From JALZAA01 sp035316005 (GTDB taxonomy: Bacteria > Actinomycetota > Acidimicrobiia > IMCC26256 > JACDBD01): a stretch of DNA of 23,683 nucleotides. Below the pieces are notes generated by a model. It saw nothing but the letters and a program-made list of their open reading frames with translations. It was not told the origin of the DNA and ran no database searches. Location of the stretch: the NCBI GenBank assembly GCA_035316005.1, contig DATFXK010000314.1, positions 1 to 23,683 on the forward strand, written 5' to 3'. A program made the position numbers and the translations under genes. Below, piece by piece: positions 19,761-23,683 of this stretch (its first letter is position 1; each line of letters begins with the position of its first letter).

Positions 19761-20954
19761 GTGTCGGCGACTGTTGATGTCCTCGTGGTGGGTGCCGGGC
19801 CGGCGGGCGCGGCGGCCGCTCTGACGGCCCGGCGCCGCGGCCTCGACGTCCTCGTCGTCGACAAGGCCAGCTTTCCCCGCGACAAGACGTGCGGCGACGG
19901 CCTGACCACCGCCGCCTTGCGCTTCATCGAGTACCTGGGCGTCGACATCCCGGCCCTCCCGGGATACATGCCGGTTCGGGAGACCGTCCTCGTCGCACCG
20001 GACGGGCGGCGTGTCTCGTTGCCTCTGGGCGTGGACGGCGATTACGCGGCGGTCGTCCCGCGGGTCGAGCTCGACGCCGCCATGGTGGACACGGCGCGCG
20101 GCGCGGGCGTCGAGGTTCGCGACGGTGTCGGGGTCACCGCGATCGACTCGAACGGCGACGGCGTCACTGCGACCACCGACGACGGCACCATCAAGGCGCG
20201 CTTCCTCGTGGCCGCGGATGGGCACTACTCGTTCGTGCGGCGCTGCCTGCGCCCGCCGGCACCGCCCGAGCTGGGCACCTGGCACGCCTTCCGCCAGTAC
20301 TTCCGCGGCGTCGACGATCCCCGGCTCTACGTGCTCTTCGAAGGCGACCTGCTCCCCGGCTACGCGTGGGTGTTCCCGTTGCCCGACGGCCGCGCCAACG
20401 TGGGGTTCGGGGTGCTGCGCCGGCCCGGGACGACCGGCAAGGAGCTCAACGCCCGGTGGCGCGAGCTGCTCACGCGGCCGAGCGTGCGCACGATCCTCGG
20501 TCCCGCCGCCGAGCCGGAGGCGACGCACCGGGCGTGGCCGATCCCGGCGTCGTTCGAGTACGACGCGCTCGCCGACGGACGCGTGCTCTATGTCGGCGAC
20601 GCCGCCAACGTGGTCGATCCGCTGACCGGTGAGGGGATCGCGCAGGCGATCGAGACGGCGACGATCGCCGTCGACGTCATCGCCACGGGCGATGCGGAGA
20701 CGGTCGGCAACCATTACCGCCAGGGTGTGCGCCGGGCTCTCGGGCGCGACCTGCGGTTCGCCGCCGCGCTGCAACGCGTCCTGCGCTCCCGCCGGGGCGC
20801 CGCGCTCGCGGTGCGTACCGCCGGGCTCACGCCGTGGACACGCCGCAACTTCGCCCGCTGGATGTTCGAGGTCTATCCGCGCGCGCTGCTGCTCACTCCG
20901 GATCGCTGGCGCCGCGGCATGTTCGCCGGCACCGGCGCGTACCGCACCGCATGA
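19761..20954 (+). CDS. Geranylgeranyl reductase family flavoprotein (possible menaquinone reductase, MenJ-like)
   Basis: A 397-residue FAD-dependent reductase/oxidoreductase. It has the Rossmann GxGxxG at 11-16 (GAGPAG), the family PRDKTCGDGLT (about 39-49), and the FAD-ribityl-binding GDAANVVDPLTGEGI in the last third (about 279-293). The family reduces isoprenoid double bonds, as in chlorophyll side chains, archaeal lipids, or the menaquinone tail (MenJ in mycobacteria). MenJ-like function is the best guess in an actinobacterium; other flavin monooxygenase-like activity cannot be excluded. The start is the GTG at 19761, backed by TACCGT 8 nt upstream. It ends in an ATGA overlap with the GNAT gene. 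Confidence 0.85.
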   Translation: MSATVDVLVVGAGPAGAAAALTARRRGLDVLVVDKASFPRDKTCGDGLTTAALRFIEYLGVDIPALPGYMPVRETVLVAPDGRRVSLPLGVDGDYAAVVPRVELDAAMVDTARGAGVEVRDGVGVTAIDSNGDGVTATTDDGTIKARFLVAADGHYSFVRRCLRPPAPPELGTWHAFRQYFRGVDDPRLYVLFEGDLLPGYAWVFPLPDGRANVGFGVLRRPGTTGKELNARWRELLTRPSVRTILGPAAEPEATHRAWPIPASFEYDALADGRVLYVGDAANVVDPLTGEGIAQAIETATIAVDVIATGDAETVGNHYRQGVRRALGRDLRFAAALQRVLRSRRGAALAVRTAGLTPWTRRNFARWMFEVYPRALLLTPDRWRRGMFAGTGAYRTA

Positions 20955-21730
20955 CGCGCGCCGGGACCGACACCGTGCAGTTGCTGGACGAGCTGGCCGC
21001 CAACGCCACGGCGGCGAGCACCGTGCAGCTCCTCGACGGTTGGCTGCTTCGGGCCGCGCCCGAGTACCCGTTTCGCCGCAGCAACTCCACGCTCCCGCAC
21101 GGTGGGGACGCACGCGGGCTCGGGACACGGATCGGGATGGTCGAGGACTTCTACCGCCACCGCGGGCTGCCCGTGCGGTTCCAGATGAGCCCGGCCGCCC
21201 GCCCCGACGGGCTCGACGACATGCTCGAGACGCGCGGCTACGAGATCGAGGAGCCGACGCTCGTGCTGACCGCCGACACGGCGCGGGTCGTCGAGCGCAC
21301 CGCACGCGACGACGCTCGTGAGGTCATGGTCGGTGAGGGCATCGACGAGTACTGGGTTGCCGAGTACGCGTCGGCGTACGGCGACGACGAGGTGGGACGT
21401 GAGCGACTCCGCGCCTACGCCCATCTGTTGCAGCGGCTGGCCCCCGCGGTCGGGACCGCGGTGCTGCCGGTGGACGAGACCCCGTCAGCCATCGGCCTCG
21501 GAGTTCTCGAGCGGGGCTGGGCGGGTGTGTACGCGATGGGCACACGCCGTGAGGTCCGGCGGCGCGGGGCCGCGACGGCGGTGGTGCACACCCTGGCGTG
21601 CTGGGCGCAGCGCCACTCGGCGGCTCGCATGTATCTCCAGGTCGAAGCGGCCAACGACGGGGCGCGCCAGCTGTACACACGCGCGGGCTTCGAGACCGCG
21701 TACCGGTACCACTACCGCACGTGCTCATGA
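20951..21730 (+). CDS. GNAT-family N-acetyltransferase with extra N-terminal domain
   Basis: A 259-residue protein. The C-terminal half is a GNAT fold with acetyl-CoA loop MGTRREVRRRGAATAVV (about 194-210) and motif B VEAANDGARQLYTRAGFE (about 234-251). The N-terminal 110 residues look like a degenerate second GNAT-like half (DGWLLRAAPEYPFRRSNST near 29-47), a layout known in several actinobacterial acetyltransferases. It begins in the last bases of the reductase gene (ATGA), so they are coupled. Frames further upstream are artefacts. The substrate is unknown, and a functional link to the reductase is not apparent. Confidence 0.83.
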   Translation: MTRAGTDTVQLLDELAANATAASTVQLLDGWLLRAAPEYPFRRSNSTLPHGGDARGLGTRIGMVEDFYRHRGLPVRFQMSPAARPDGLDDMLETRGYEIEEPTLVLTADTARVVERTARDDAREVMVGEGIDEYWVAEYASAYGDDEVGRERLRAYAHLLQRLAPAVGTAVLPVDETPSAIGLGVLERGWAGVYAMGTRREVRRRGAATAVVHTLACWAQRHSAARMYLQVEAANDGARQLYTRAGFETAYRYHYRTCS

Positions 21731-21744
21731 CCCGCACCGGGCCA

Positions 21745-21762
21745 CTTGACCACTCGGTCAAG
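21745..21762. promoter_or_regulatory. 18-bp palindromic operator (copy 2), TetR-type
   Basis: CTTGACC-ACTC-GGTCAAG has perfect 7-bp arms and matches copy 1 at 2211-2228 in 16 of 18 bases; both differences lie in the centre. It lies 20 bp before the ATG at 21783, with AAAGGA (21765-21770) between. TTGACC can again serve as a -35 element. Confidence 0.7.
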
Positions 21763-21782
21763 CGAAAGGAACACTGCCTTCC

Positions 21783-23021
<1,239 letters not shown>

Positions 23022-23035
23022 CCCTTCTCGATTCG

Positions 23036-23683
23036 CTAGATCGGCGGGGGTGCCGCAACCGAGAAGTGCGGTTCGAGGTGGGTCGTGTCGTTGAAGCGGC
23101 GGACGGTGACGCGGTCCTCTTCGACGACGATGTGGCTGATCGACGCGTTGTCGGCGCCGATGAACGCGAAGCCGCGGGCGCCGGAGGCGTTCGACAGCAC
23201 CTGGCCGATGACCCCGCCGTGGGTCACGACGACGACGAGTTGATCGGGGTGCGTGACCGCGACGCGCGAGATCCCGAGGCTGACTCGGTCCCGGAACGCG
23301 TCGGCCGGCTCGGCGCCCGGGATCGGCTCCCAGCTGCCCTCCTCGATCGCGCGCCGGAACGCGGGATCGCCTTCGGCGGCCTTGACGCGCAGCAGCCCGC
23401 CTTCCCACTCCCCCAGGTAGACCTCGCGCAGCTCGGGCTCGACGCTGGGCACGATCCCGAGCCGTTCTGCCAGCGGCGCGGCCGTCTCCACCGTGCGCCG
23501 AAGGGTCGTCACGTAGATCGCGGCGATGCTCTCGCCCGCGAGCCGCTCCGCCAGCCGCTCGGCCTGGTCGACGCCGACGGGGTCGAGCGGTGGGTCGCCG
23601 TGACCGTCGACGAGGTCGAACGGCCGCTCCGGATCGACGGGCTGGGACTCGCCGTGGCGCACGAGCAGGATCTCCGTCGCGCC
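23036..23683 (-). CDS. Histidine phosphatase family protein (phosphoglycerate-mutase-like), 5' end outside window
   Basis: At least 215 residues of a histidine phosphatase. The frame stays open to the window edge with ATEILLVRHGES, so a GTG at 23662 that begins VRHGES is internal, and the true start is outside. Catalytic residues are all visible: RHGE (phosphorylated His), the Arg in TTLRRTVETA, Glu in YLGEWEG and His in VTHGGVIGQ. The family removes phosphate from sugars, phosphoglycerate-like metabolites or cofactor precursors; which one is unclear. It ends TAG at 23036, convergent with the acyl-CoA dehydrogenase. Confidence 0.88.
   Translation of the reverse strand, partial: GATEILLVRHGESQPVDPERPFDLVDGHGDPPLDPVGVDQAERLAERLAGESIAAIYVTTLRRTVETAAPLAERLGIVPSVEPELREVYLGEWEGGLLRVKAAEGDPAFRRAIEEGSWEPIPGAEPADAFRDRVSLGISRVAVTHPDQLVVVVTHGGVIGQVLSNASGARGFAFIGADNASISHIVVEEDRVTVRRFNDTTHLEPHFSVAAPPPI

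Noticed and set aside
19650..21305. 551-aa minus-strand ORF opposite the reductase and GNAT genes
   Set aside because: Arg/Ala-rich antisense shadow with no domain.
23036..23662. Histidine phosphatase starting at the GTG at 23662
   Set aside because: The frame continues upstream with ATEILL before the VRHGE motif, so this GTG is internal and the real start is beyond the window.

Overview
The window is about 23.7 kb of very GC-rich, densely packed chromosomal DNA. GC-rich third positions, many GTG starts, mycobacterial-type gene families (Mcr-like CoA-transferase/racemase, MmpL-type exporter, MenJ-like reductase, EtfBA) and many apparently leaderless starts all suggest an actinobacterium. An uncultured Acidimicrobiia-like lineage is my best guess, but that placement is inference from gene content only. 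I see no rRNA, tRNA, CRISPR array, insertion sequence, phage gene or clear Rho-independent terminator. No stretch longer than 130 bp is without a gene. The two outermost genes are cut by the window edges.

Layout, left to right: (1) 1-2190: a truncated family III CoA-transferase/racemase is divergent from an SMP-30-type lactonase, which meets a second SMP-30 paralogue tail to tail. (2) 2191-3261: an uncharacterised CrtC/AttH-like protein is divergent from that second SMP-30 gene across an 18-bp palindrome. (3) 3251-7301: a CLC chloride transporter with CBS domains is divergent from a MarR regulator, followed by a secreted/membrane DUF2207 protein. (4) 7355-9890: an APH-fold kinase with an overlapping DUF6285 partner, then exonuclease III and an NTF2-like protein. 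(5) 10005-14259: a translationally coupled operon of MMPL exporter, TetR regulator and carotenoid oxygenase. (6) 14264-15147: a VOC protein and a GNAT acetyltransferase. (7) 15258-17538: an HxlR regulator divergent from a flavin-linked BBE-type oxidase. (8) 17593-19653: etfB-etfA plus a small helical ORF. (9) 19761-21730: a geranylgeranyl-reductase-type flavoprotein and a GNAT protein. (10) 21783-23683: an acyl-CoA dehydrogenase of the ACAD10/11 type and a truncated histidine phosphatase.

Most of the metabolism points to acyl-CoA (lipid, sterol or hydroxy-acid) catabolism: CoA-transferase/racemase, ACAD10/11-like dehydrogenase, APH kinase plus DUF6285, and EtfBA as electron acceptor. Around it sit lactonases and small-molecule oxidases. 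Two points tie distant genes together. The same 18-bp palindrome lies in front of the SMP-30/DUF pair (2211-2228) and in front of the acyl-CoA dehydrogenase (21745-21762), which suggests one TetR-type regulon. Many starts are preceded at 6-9 nt by a TAnnnT -10 element, which suggests leaderless transcription and helped choose start codons.
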